Assembly (NCBI GenBank): GCA_045113275.1
Contig: JBGUIU010000322.1
Coordinates: 1 to 8,079 of the forward strand
DNA: 8,079 nt
Direction: 5' to 3'
Source of the DNA: UBA1181 sp045113275
Lineage (GTDB): Bacteria; Bacteroidota; Bacteroidia; Bacteroidales; Paludibacteraceae
Shown: piece after piece, positions 1-6,567 of the stretch
Layout of the letters: each line of letters begins with the position of its first letter
Numbering within the stretch: position 1 is the first letter of the stretch
The notes under the pieces: generated by a model
Databases searched by the model: none
Told to the model about the DNA's origin: nothing
The model's input: the letters and a program-made list of their open reading frames with translations, nothing else
Translations under genes and position numbers: made by a program

Positions 1-284
1 GCAAGAATCGCAGCCTTTTGTTTCAGTAACGATCCATTTGTAGTCATATTGATATGGAATCCATACTCTTCTGCCATCGACAATAAATCATCGATTTGAG
101 GATGCAATAAAGGTTCGCCGAGGACATGCAAATAGAGATAATCTGTATAAGGTTTTATAGAAAAAAGTATCGCCGAAAAAATTTCCGGCGATATAAATGT
201 TTTTTTACGATTAGATTTAAAGCAGAAACTACATGCGAAATTACATGTATTGGTAATTTCTATATATATTTTCTTGAATTTCAT
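1..284 (-). CDS. Radical SAM family protein, 5' (N-terminal) part; runs off the left edge
   Basis: Reading the minus strand from an ATG at 284 gives 94 uninterrupted codons to the window edge. The N-terminus carries the radical SAM iron-sulfur signature CX3CX2C (Cys14, Cys18, Cys21, in the context TCNFACSFC). It is followed by HVLGEPLLHP (residues 53-62), the GE-type motif that contacts the methionine part of SAM, and by TTNG (81-84) on the next barrel strand. Such proteins cleave S-adenosylmethionine to a 5'-deoxyadenosyl radical. The KIYIEITNTCN start and the HVxGEPLLHP motif recall a widespread group of uncharacterised radical SAM proteins, some with a C-terminal SPASM domain. That part lies outside the window, so the substrate cannot be assigned. 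An in-frame stop at 294-296 and the absence of another ATG fix the start. The ATG lies 2 bp after the stop of the preceding beta-barrel gene, so the two are probably co-transcribed and translationally coupled. Confidence 0.88.
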   Translation of the reverse strand, partial: MKFKKIYIEITNTCNFACSFCFKSNRKKTFISPEIFSAILFSIKPYTDYLYLHVLGEPLLHPQIDDLLSMAEEYGFHINMTTNGSLLKQKAAIL

Positions 285-286
285 TC

Positions 287-1048
287 TTATGGGTTATATT
301 CCAAAAGACCTGTATTATAAGCCTTTTTCAAGAACTTAACATAAGGGAATTTATAACCTACAGAAACGCTGATTCCTGTTGATTTGGAAGTAGATAATCC
401 CTGAGAGAATCCAGCAGAGAAGAACAAACCAGAAACAACTTTTTGCATTTCATAGAATACCTTGACATTCAATCCCCAATCGAATTGATCCAAGATACCT
501 TCTTCGTCGTCAAATGTTTTATAGGTCTCAGTGCCACGGTTTACAGCCCAATCCAACACGGCAAACATATCGCCATCTTCAACAGCAGCTACAGGGGAAG
601 TTTCAATTTCATACTTACCACCTACACCACCTGCGAGGAACAAACCTAAACCTGGAGACAACTGACCAGGACCAACATTCTTTATGTTATAATACACCAA
701 GACAGGAATCTTAATGTACATAGCAGACACCTTTGCCATCTTGTCTGATCCAGGGAACTTAATCTTAGAACCCTCTAATGAAAACAACACCTCAGGTTGA
801 ATTGACCAACGCTCTTGAATAATCAAATCGGCCAAAGCACCCGCGTGAAAACCTGGTTTGATACCAGAGTCATCAAATCCTGACAATAACGATTCTGTAG
901 GGAATGTGTAATTAGGAACGAGTTCTCCATTCCACTTAGTCATATTAAAACCTGCTTCTAAACCAAAGCGAACTTTTACATCTTTTTGAGCAGAAACAGT
1001 CAGCGACCCAAATAATATCGCTACAACAGCGAATAAAATCTTCTTCAT
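287..1048 (-). CDS. Secreted small outer-membrane beta-barrel protein (porin family, OMP_b-brl type)
   Basis: The 253-residue product starts with a clear signal peptide: Lys2-Lys3, a hydrophobic core to about residue 17, and the cleavage context VSAQ, so the mature protein probably begins near Gln21. The rest alternates in the manner of amphipathic beta strands. Typical segments are FGLEAGFNMTKW (28-39), WSIQPEVLFSLEG (81-93), YIKIPVLVYYNI (111-122) and SVSVGYKF (227-234). This pattern fits the OMP_b-brl/PorT-like family of Bacteroidota, predicted 8-strand barrels of the outer membrane, mostly of unknown role. The family barrel usually stops at the aromatic of a GYKF-like strand, but here 19 further residues follow, ending in YNP. 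The gene has a promoter-like site upstream and is followed after 2 bp by the radical SAM gene. Family placement is by pattern only; no ligand or function can be read. Confidence 0.85.
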   Translation of the reverse strand: MKKILFAVVAILFGSLTVSAQKDVKVRFGLEAGFNMTKWNGELVPNYTFPTESLLSGFDDSGIKPGFHAGALADLIIQERWSIQPEVLFSLEGSKIKFPGSDKMAKVSAMYIKIPVLVYYNIKNVGPGQLSPGLGLFLAGGVGGKYEIETSPVAAVEDGDMFAVLDWAVNRGTETYKTFDDEEGILDQFDWGLNVKVFYEMQKVVSGLFFSAGFSQGLSTSKSTGISVSVGYKFPYVKFLKKAYNTGLLEYNP

Positions 1049-1104
1049 ATTAAAAATTATGTTTATCTATTTCTAATGATTCGTTCTTTATAAAACAATC
1101 TCCG

Positions 1105-1133
1105 CAAAGATATTTAAAAAATCTTAAAACAAA
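1105..1133 (-). promoter_or_regulatory. Bacteroides-type promoter for the 287-1048 beta-barrel gene
   Basis: On the minus strand, TATCTTTG (1105-1112) matches the -7 consensus TAnnTTTG exactly. A TTTG (1130-1133) lies upstream as a candidate -33 element. The spacer is 17 bp, slightly shorter than the 19-21 bp usually quoted. Transcription would begin near 1098 and leave a leader of about 50 nt before the ATG. This suggests the barrel gene can be transcribed independently of the upstream HAD gene. Confidence 0.55.
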
Positions 1134-1164
1134 AATATCTATGCAAAAATATAACAAAAGATTT

Positions 1165-1884
1165 CTAATATTTATGTGCATACGAAATTATTTGAGGCAA
1201 ATCAAGCAACAAATCCTTCATGGAAGGATAGATCATATCTGCCCCTTCCTTGGTCAGTTCCTCATCCTTCAGAATACCTGTATTTACAGCTATTGTAAGC
1301 AATCCTGCCGCCTTAGCCGAACGCACTCCCATCGGTGCATTTTCCACCACAATGGCTTGATTAGTGGCCAAATTTCCTTTTTTCAAAGCCATCAAATACG
1401 GTTCGGGATCTGGTTTGCCTTTTTTCACATCAAAGGCTGTCACCATTCTCTCTTTGCAAAAAATACCTGGAAAAGAATGATTTAACTTATCCAACAAACT
1501 TTGTTGTCCCGAGCCCGTCACAATGAAACACTGCAAATCAGCATTTCTGACAGTTGCCAATACTTTATCCACATCCGGCATCTCACGAGCAGAGCCTAAC
1601 GACACAAAAAAATCAGACTTTCTCTTGTAAATACGTTGACAATCCTCCTCTGTAGCCTCCTTATTCAACTGCGTACGAAACACCTCCTCTACCGTCGAAG
1701 AGCCAGTCATCCCCTCCCTCAGATAGACATTGTATTCATCAAACTTCACACCTTCCTGCGCCAACGCATACATCCACGCCTTGGCATGATGCGGCATGGA
1801 GTCATATAAAACCCCATCCATATCAAAAAGAAACGCTCTTAGGTCCAAAGACTCAAGAGCGCTTATAGTTTCTTTTGTCAACAT
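1165..1884 (-). CDS. HAD-superfamily hydrolase, beta-phosphoglucomutase/phosphatase-like (subfamily IA)
   Basis: This is a soluble cytoplasmic HAD enzyme with all four motifs visible. Numbering below is from an upstream in-frame TTG at 1896; subtract 4 for the ATG chosen here. Motif I is FDMDGVLYDS (nucleophile Asp25, acid/base Asp27), motif II is VTGSG (Thr127 or Ser129), motif III is KKGKPDPEPY (Lys158-Lys161), and motif IV is VVENAPMGV (Glu185). The helical insert after motif I (about residues 34-105) is a C1-type cap. Such enzymes dephosphorylate or isomerise small phosphorylated sugars; the substrate cannot be read from sequence. The ATG at 1884 is preferred over the TTG, giving 239 residues, because the extra four residues lie well upstream of the fold. 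The gene follows the DUF3078 gene by 25 bp on the same strand, so they are probably co-transcribed. Motif IV has Glu-Asn where many relatives have Glu-Asp or Asp-Asp. Confidence 0.88.
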   Translation of the reverse strand: MLTKETISALESLDLRAFLFDMDGVLYDSMPHHAKAWMYALAQEGVKFDEYNVYLREGMTGSSTVEEVFRTQLNKEATEEDCQRIYKRKSDFFVSLGSAREMPDVDKVLATVRNADLQCFIVTGSGQQSLLDKLNHSFPGIFCKERMVTAFDVKKGKPDPEPYLMALKKGNLATNQAIVVENAPMGVRSAKAAGLLTIAVNTGILKDEELTKEGADMIYPSMKDLLLDLPQIISYAHKY

Positions 1885-1909
1885 ATCATCTGTCAACTTT
1901 ATAGTTTAC

Positions 1910-3031
1910 TTAAAATGAATATGAAATGCCTAAAGAAGTAGTCTCCCAGAACTGCAAACCAGCCTTAGGTAAACCATAATTTTCATCTTCTATCTCCTTC
2001 TTTTCAGCGTTATCATACTTTAACTGCGTTTTAAAGGATACATTTACATATTTAGACACTTTCAACATAAGTTCCAATTTCCACTTTAGATACCATCCAT
2101 GAACCAATTCGTACTCAGGAGCAGGCAAAGCGGAAGGATTCAAAAGATATTCTTGATTTTGATAATCTGCGTATCGTGCTGATAAGGCATCACATGTAGC
2201 AATGTATTGATCAAAATCCACATATGTTTCTACTGCTTTATTATATGCATAAAAACCTTCCAATGTACTGAAGAAATGAAGGCTCTTTGTAATGTCAAAA
2301 TCAGACTTCAACTTGAAGTAAGCTCCAAGTTCAGCTCTTGAATGTTTAAACTTGCCCGTTTCTTCATCAAACTCCATACTATATCTCTCACACAAATCAT
2401 CTAACCGACAAATTGTAAATCTGGCAGTAACAGGTGAAATAAAAGCTGAGAAATATTTGTTAGGGATGTACTCCATACCCAAAGAGATTTTCACATAACC
2501 AGGTGCAAAGAAATGAGAAATGGGATCCTTATAAATAGAATCTTTTCCATACATATCTTCCATCTTCAAATATTCATATCCTTGTGTGAATTGAGTTTCC
2601 AAATTTGCAAAGGAAGAAACATACCATGCTTTTGACACTTTATAGCCATACTTCGTATTTAAAATAAACTCATCCACATTCTTACGAACTTTACAACCTT
2701 CTCCTTCAAATTCAGATGAATAAATCATTCCGTACTTAGCAGACAAGGAATTCTCCCACAAAGTTCTTTTTTTCTTATAGTTGGCATTCAAATTAAGGAA
2801 AGCATCCAATGATACACTCGCACCCGCTCCCTCAATACTATAATCACTGAAGTAGGCCTGATTAACATTCAAGCCAACAGAGCCTGGGAATGTCCACTTA
2901 GCTGTATCAGATGCAGCTTCGATCACTTTATTATTCTCCAATGTTGTGGCTGTGGTTACCAACTCTCCGCCATCAGCCAATGCTATTCCTGCCATCAAGG
3001 AAAGCATCGTTGTTAAGTTGAATTTCTTCAT
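1910..3031 (-). CDS. DUF3078 outer-membrane beta-barrel protein
   Basis: The 373-residue product has an N-terminal signal peptide (Lys2-Lys3, hydrophobic stretch about 7-18, cleavage likely after Ala19). The mature protein follows the layout I associate with DUF3078, a Bacteroidota-specific outer-membrane family of unknown function. In order these are WTFPGSVGLNVNQAYFSDY (46-64), a strand ending NANYKKKRTLWENSLSAKYG (82-101), KNVDEFILNTKYGYKVSKAW (117-136), and FFAPGYVKISLGMEYIPNKY (174-193) leading into FSAFISPVTARFTI. The C-terminus, TSLGISYSF, ends in Phe as expected for a BAM-inserted barrel. Two things are unusual: four cysteines (113, 208, 214, 280) in an envelope protein, and a polar stretch at about 262-310 that looks like an enlarged loop. 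The gene heads a likely two-gene unit with the HAD hydrolase and has its own promoter-like box. Confidence 0.85.
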   Translation of the reverse strand: MKKFNLTTMLSLMAGIALADGGELVTTATTLENNKVIEAASDTAKWTFPGSVGLNVNQAYFSDYSIEGAGASVSLDAFLNLNANYKKKRTLWENSLSAKYGMIYSSEFEGEGCKVRKNVDEFILNTKYGYKVSKAWYVSSFANLETQFTQGYEYLKMEDMYGKDSIYKDPISHFFAPGYVKISLGMEYIPNKYFSAFISPVTARFTICRLDDLCERYSMEFDEETGKFKHSRAELGAYFKLKSDFDITKSLHFFSTLEGFYAYNKAVETYVDFDQYIATCDALSARYADYQNQEYLLNPSALPAPEYELVHGWYLKWKLELMLKVSKYVNVSFKTQLKYDNAEKKEIEDENYGLPKAGLQFWETTSLGISYSF

Positions 3032-3083
3032 CTTTATTATGATTAAAGTTATACTTTCAATGCTATAAGAATAAATTCAGTTA

Positions 3084-3091
3084 CAAAATTA
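3084..3091 (-). promoter_or_regulatory. -7 box for the DUF3078-HAD unit
   Basis: On the minus strand this reads TAATTTTG, an exact TAnnTTTG match. It lies about 52 bp upstream of the ATG at 3031 and would give a leader of about 45 nt. No convincing TTTG is present at the -33 position; only a T-rich CTTT lies near there. It shares the 150-bp divergent region with the plus-strand operon promoter. Confidence 0.45.
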
Positions 3092-3130
3092 GGATTTTTT
3101 TCTCTTTTTTAAAGATTTAAAAGAAAGTAT

Positions 3131-3149
3131 ATACATTAAAAAAATGTAT
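3131..3149. repeat. Short dyad overlapping the rlmD operon promoter
   Basis: ATACATT (3131-3137) and AATGTAT (3143-3149) form a perfect 7-bp inverted repeat around five A residues. Its right arm overlaps the first three bases of the -7 box at 3147-3154. The position suits a repressor site. In DNA this AT-rich, chance is a realistic alternative. Confidence 0.35.
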
Positions 3150-3154
3150 TTTTG
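3147..3154 (+). promoter_or_regulatory. -7 box for the rlmD operon
   Basis: TATTTTTG matches TAnnTTTG exactly and is followed by CG, 27 bp before the ATG at 3182. A start near 3161 would leave a leader of only about 20 nt. No clear -33 TTTG is present at the usual distance. This is the only good plus-strand candidate in the gap and would drive the four genes 3182-7332. Confidence 0.55.
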
Positions 3155-3181
3155 CGTTATCATTTGTTATAAAGTAAAATT

Positions 3182-4597
3182 ATGGGCAGAAGGAACAAAG
3201 AACTTCCACTTCTTGAGAACATCGAAATAACAGGTGTTGCCAACGAAGGAAGAGCCATTGCGAAGGTGAACGACATGGTCGTATTCACACAGTTTGTTGT
3301 TCCAGGTGATATTGTAGATCTACAAATCACCCGGAAGAAGAACAGCTATATGGAAGGCCGTGTAGTAAAGATTCACAAATATTCAGAAAAGAGATGTGAG
3401 GCATTTTGTTCTCACTATGGAGTGTGCGGAGGATGCAAATGGCAGATCCTACCCTACGAAGATCAATTAAAAGCCAAACAAGACCAAGTTTACAATAACT
3501 TGCTTCGAATTGGAAAGGTTGAGCTTCCAGAAATCTCACCTATCATTGGTTCTAAAAACATCATTCGATACCGAAACAAACTAGAGTTCACTTTCTCTAA
3601 CAAGAAATGGCTTACGTATGAACAAGTTGCTTCGGGTGCTTCTTTTGATAATATGAATGCGCTGGGATTCCATATCCCTGGCATGTTTGATAAAGTATTG
3701 GACATCGAGAAATGTCATCTTCAAGATGAGGTGTGTGACCAAATAAGAGATTGCATCAAGGCATATGCAGCTGAACACAATCTTCCTTTCTTCGATATTC
3801 GAAACAAAGAGGGATTTCTCCGCACCATCGTTGTTCGAACCTCCAGCACGGGCGAAGTCATGCTAACCGTAGTGTTCTTCCACGAAGACAAAGAAGCTCG
3901 CATAGGCTTATTGAACCACTTAGCAGAACAATTCCCTCGAATCACTTCTCTCATCTATGTGATCAATAATAAATGCAACGATACGATTACCGACCAAGAA
4001 ACAATAGTGTTCAAAGGAAAAGATCATATCTTTGAGGAAATGGAAGGACTCAAGTTCAAAATCGGTCCGAAATCTTTTTATCAAACCAATAGCGACCAGG
4101 CTTACGAACTATATAAAGTGGCAAGGAACTTTGCCAAACTAACAGGAAAGGAACTTGTTTATGACCTATACACAGGTACTGGAACCATTGCCTGCTTTGT
4201 TGCCAAACAAGCCAGACAAGTTATCGGTATCGAATATGTTCCAGAAGCCATTCAAGATGCACAAGAAAATGCAAAAAACAACCATATCGACAATACCCTA
4301 TTCTATGCAGGTGATATGAAAAACATCCTCACCCACGAGTTTGTCGAAAAACACGGAAGACCGGATGTAATCATCACCGATCCTCCTCGTGATGGCATGC
4401 ATCCAGATGTTGTCGAGACCATTCTAGCAGCCGAGCCACAAAGAATTGTGTATGTCAGCTGCAACCCTGCTACACAGGCGCGCGATTTAAATTTGTTAGA
4501 TGTGAAATACAAAGTGACAAACGTGCAGCCCGTGGATATGTTCCCTCACACTCATCATGTTGAGAATGTTGTAGCTTTAGAACTGAAAACAGTATAA
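3182..4597 (+). CDS. rlmD: 23S rRNA (uracil-C5)-methyltransferase, RlmD/TrmA family
   Basis: This SAM-dependent enzyme makes 5-methyluridine in RNA; in E. coli RlmD the target is U1939 of 23S rRNA. At 471 residues it has the full family layout. An N-terminal TRAM RNA-binding domain covers about 8-65. The 4Fe-4S cysteines are Cys76-X5-Cys82-X2-Cys85 plus Cys178, the same spacing as RlmD. The central RNA-recognition subdomain is followed by SFYQTN (298-303). The Rossmann SAM motif is YDLYTGTGTIACFVA (327-341), and the catalytic DPPRDG lies at 400-405. The nucleophilic cysteine is Cys427 in VSCNPATQARDL, and the C-terminal HHVENV holds the likely base Glu461. The iron-sulfur site points to RlmD rather than TrmA, although RlmCD-like dual specificity for U747 and U1939 cannot be excluded. 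It is the first gene of the operon; the next start is 4 bp past its stop. Confidence 0.93.
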   Translation: MGRRNKELPLLENIEITGVANEGRAIAKVNDMVVFTQFVVPGDIVDLQITRKKNSYMEGRVVKIHKYSEKRCEAFCSHYGVCGGCKWQILPYEDQLKAKQDQVYNNLLRIGKVELPEISPIIGSKNIIRYRNKLEFTFSNKKWLTYEQVASGASFDNMNALGFHIPGMFDKVLDIEKCHLQDEVCDQIRDCIKAYAAEHNLPFFDIRNKEGFLRTIVVRTSSTGEVMLTVVFFHEDKEARIGLLNHLAEQFPRITSLIYVINNKCNDTITDQETIVFKGKDHIFEEMEGLKFKIGPKSFYQTNSDQAYELYKVARNFAKLTGKELVYDLYTGTGTIACFVAKQARQVIGIEYVPEAIQDAQENAKNNHIDNTLFYAGDMKNILTHEFVEKHGRPDVIITDPPRDGMHPDVVETILAAEPQRIVYVSCNPATQARDLNLLDVKYKVTNVQPVDMFPHTHHVENVVALELKTV

Positions 4598-4601
4598 AAA
4601 C

Positions 4602-5783
4602 ATGCATATATACCCAATAACACTGCTACTATTAGCATTGATGGTCATCATCCCTGATTTATATATATATCAGAGATTCATGCGCAATAGAACCAACCGT
4701 TCTACTGCCATCCTTCATGGGATACTGTCCACCTACTTCATTGTGGTTTCCCTAGCCATCATGCTAAATATGAATCGAATCTACAATCCTGAGACAAGCT
4801 ACAGGCTTCTTCGATTCATCACGATATTGGGGTGCGTTTATATTCCTAAATTAATCTTCTGCAATTTCGACTTGGTCTTTTTCTTAACAAAGAAAAGATG
4901 GAGAAAGATTCAATATGCAGGCTACATTGCGGCCGGGCTCACCTTTCTCACCATGCTGCATGGTGTCGTCTATGAACGATTCAATTTCAAGAAAGGTGTA
5001 TATAACATTGAATTAGCGGATCTGCCGCCAGCATTCGAAGGGTACAAAATCGTGCAGATCAGTGATATGCACTTAGGTTCTTTCACCTATTCTCAAGAGA
5101 GACTCAAACCGTTGATGGACTCTATCAATGCGCAACACCCGGATATCATCGTCTTCACGGGTGATATGGTCAATAACTTTGCCAGCGAATGTAACCAATG
5201 GTCTGAGGTGTTTGACCGACTCAACGATTCAATACCTAAACTGGCCATTCTAGGTAACCATGACTATAGCGTTTACTTCGAGTGGGAAAACGAAGATTTA
5301 AAATCGATGAACAAGATAGCCCTTCGTCAAAAGATTCGTGACTTCGGATTCAAACTTCTTCTCAACAAACCAGAAACAATCTATCGAGGGAATGACTCCA
5401 TCGTCATGATTGGACTAGAGAACTGGGGAAGAAGGCCTGAAACCCGACATGCCGATCTAGAAAAGGCTACACAAGGAACAGAAGGATTCGCGACGAAGAT
5501 CTTACTCTCTCACGATCCAACCTACTGGAAAGATAGTATCTGCGACAAAACAGACATTGATTTGACCCTATCCGGACATACTCATGCTGCACAATTAGGA
5601 ATCAGCATCGGATCATTCAAAGTCTCTCCAGCTAAGATTCTGTTTGATTATTGGGATGGATTATACAAAGAAGACGGAAAGTATATTTTAGTCTCCAGAG
5701 GCATCGGATGTGTCGGCATCCCCGCACGATTGGGCATGTCTCCTGAATATTCTCTTATCACCTTAACGAAAAAGAAACAATGA
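4602..5783 (+). CDS. Membrane-anchored metallophosphoesterase (YkuE/YaeI/LpxG-like)
   Basis: The 393-residue protein has an N-terminal membrane region with about four hydrophobic segments (roughly 4-23, 37-56, 71-94, 105-122). A calcineurin-like metallophosphoesterase domain follows from about residue 148. The two-metal ligand set is complete: SDMHLG (Asp155, His157), GDMV (Asp188), GNHD (Asn219, His220), LLSHDP (His304) and SGHTH (His326, His328). The end, SRGIGCVGIPARLGMSPEYSLITL, is the conserved C-terminal strand pair of the YkuE/YaeI group. Relatives hydrolyse phosphodiester or pyrophosphate bonds, and members with similar membrane anchors include LpxG-type lipid A precursor hydrolases. 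The substrate here is not determinable. The catalytic side cannot be fixed, but an even number of segments would place it in the cytoplasm. It starts 4 bp after rlmD and overlaps the Nif3-like gene by 4 bp (ATGA), which implies translational coupling. Confidence 0.9.
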   Translation: MHIYPITLLLLALMVIIPDLYIYQRFMRNRTNRSTAILHGILSTYFIVVSLAIMLNMNRIYNPETSYRLLRFITILGCVYIPKLIFCNFDLVFFLTKKRWRKIQYAGYIAAGLTFLTMLHGVVYERFNFKKGVYNIELADLPPAFEGYKIVQISDMHLGSFTYSQERLKPLMDSINAQHPDIIVFTGDMVNNFASECNQWSEVFDRLNDSIPKLAILGNHDYSVYFEWENEDLKSMNKIALRQKIRDFGFKLLLNKPETIYRGNDSIVMIGLENWGRRPETRHADLEKATQGTEGFATKILLSHDPTYWKDSICDKTDIDLTLSGHTHAAQLGISIGSFKVSPAKILFDYWDGLYKEDGKYILVSRGIGCVGIPARLGMSPEYSLITLTKKKQ

Positions 5784-6565
5784 AAATACGAGAAATCACA
5801 CAAGAGATAGAACAATTCGCTCCTCTGAAATATCAAGAGAGCTACGATAATTGTGGCATTCAAGTAGGACATCCAGACGATGAGATAAAAAATATTCTAC
5901 TAACAATCGACATCACAGAAGAGGTGATAGATGAAGCGATTCGGAAAAACTGTAATCTGATACTATCACATCATCCCCTACTCTTCTTTGGGTTGAAAAA
6001 GATTACACCAGATACCCCCATCGCACGATGTGTAATAAAAGCTATTGAGAATCGAATCACGCTATATTCCTGTCACACGAACATCGACAAGGCACCACAG
6101 GGCGTCAGCTACAGAACAGCCATCAAATTAGGCATATCTGTAGAAAAAGTGTTGTGTGAAGAACCTGATGGCAGCGGATTTGGCTTAGGTATCGTTGGCG
6201 ATCTTCCGAAAGAAGAAGAGGCGTATTCGTTTTTGCAGCGAGTAAAAGAGACGCTCAACATTGGTTCCATCCGACACACAAACATTCCTGATGGAAAAAA
6301 AATAAAACGTGTGGCACTGTGTGGCGGTGCCGGACATGAATTTTTACGAAATGCCATACAAGAAAAAGCGGATATTTACTTAACATCCGACATAAAATAC
6401 CATCAGTTTTTTGATGCCGAAGATAGAATCATATTGGCTGATTTTGGTCATTTTGAATCTGAACAATTCACAAAAGAGATTTTTTATGAGATAGTTTCAA
6501 AAAATAATGCTAAATTTGCCACATATTTTTCAGATAGCAAAACTAATCCGATTAATTACATATAA
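5780..6565 (+). CDS. Nif3-like dinuclear metal centre protein (YbgI/DUF34 family)
   Basis: This is a cytoplasmic protein of the NIF3 family, which forms hexameric rings with two metal ions per subunit. Its role is unresolved; some members are labelled GTP cyclohydrolase 1 type 2 without strong proof. The ligands are visible: LSHHP (His64, His65), HTNID (Asp103), and GHFESE (His224 and Glu228, the same HxxxE spacing as in E. coli YbgI). At 261 residues it is the compact form and lacks the PII-like insert that lengthens YqfO-type homologues to about 370. The start ATG overlaps the stop of the metallophosphoesterase gene. Its 3' end (after about 6480) is more AT-rich than the body and contains a promoter-like box. 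The next gene starts 2 bp after its stop, and this Nif3/zinc-ribbon order is, from general knowledge, common in Bacteroidota. Confidence 0.92.
   Translation: MKIREITQEIEQFAPLKYQESYDNCGIQVGHPDDEIKNILLTIDITEEVIDEAIRKNCNLILSHHPLLFFGLKKITPDTPIARCVIKAIENRITLYSCHTNIDKAPQGVSYRTAIKLGISVEKVLCEEPDGSGFGLGIVGDLPKEEEAYSFLQRVKETLNIGSIRHTNIPDGKKIKRVALCGGAGHEFLRNAIQEKADIYLTSDIKYHQFFDAEDRIILADFGHFESEQFTKEIFYEIVSKNNAKFATYFSDSKTNPINYI
6511..6518 (+). promoter_or_regulatory. Possible internal promoter box before the zinc-ribbon gene
   Basis: TAAATTTG is an exact TAnnTTTG match, lying inside the end of the Nif3-like gene and 49 bp before the ATG at 6568. No TTTG sits at the expected -33 distance; only T-rich sequence does. 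It could give the zinc-ribbon gene extra transcription. A chance match in AT-rich coding DNA is quite possible. Confidence 0.25.
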
Positions 6566-6567
6566 AA

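Noticed and set aside
126..320. Plus-strand frame of 64 codons across the radical SAM start
   Set aside because: The opposite strand encodes the radical SAM N-terminus with its cysteine motif. The plus-strand product is low-complexity and overlaps the real gene junction.
443..714. Plus-strand open frames opposite the beta-barrel gene
   Set aside because: They lie antisense to a gene with a clear signal peptide and barrel pattern, and their products show no recognisable domain.
1141..1485. Plus-strand frame of 114 codons
   Set aside because: It is antisense to the HAD hydrolase, whose motifs III and IV lie in this interval. The plus-strand product has an unusual Cys/His-rich composition with no family pattern.
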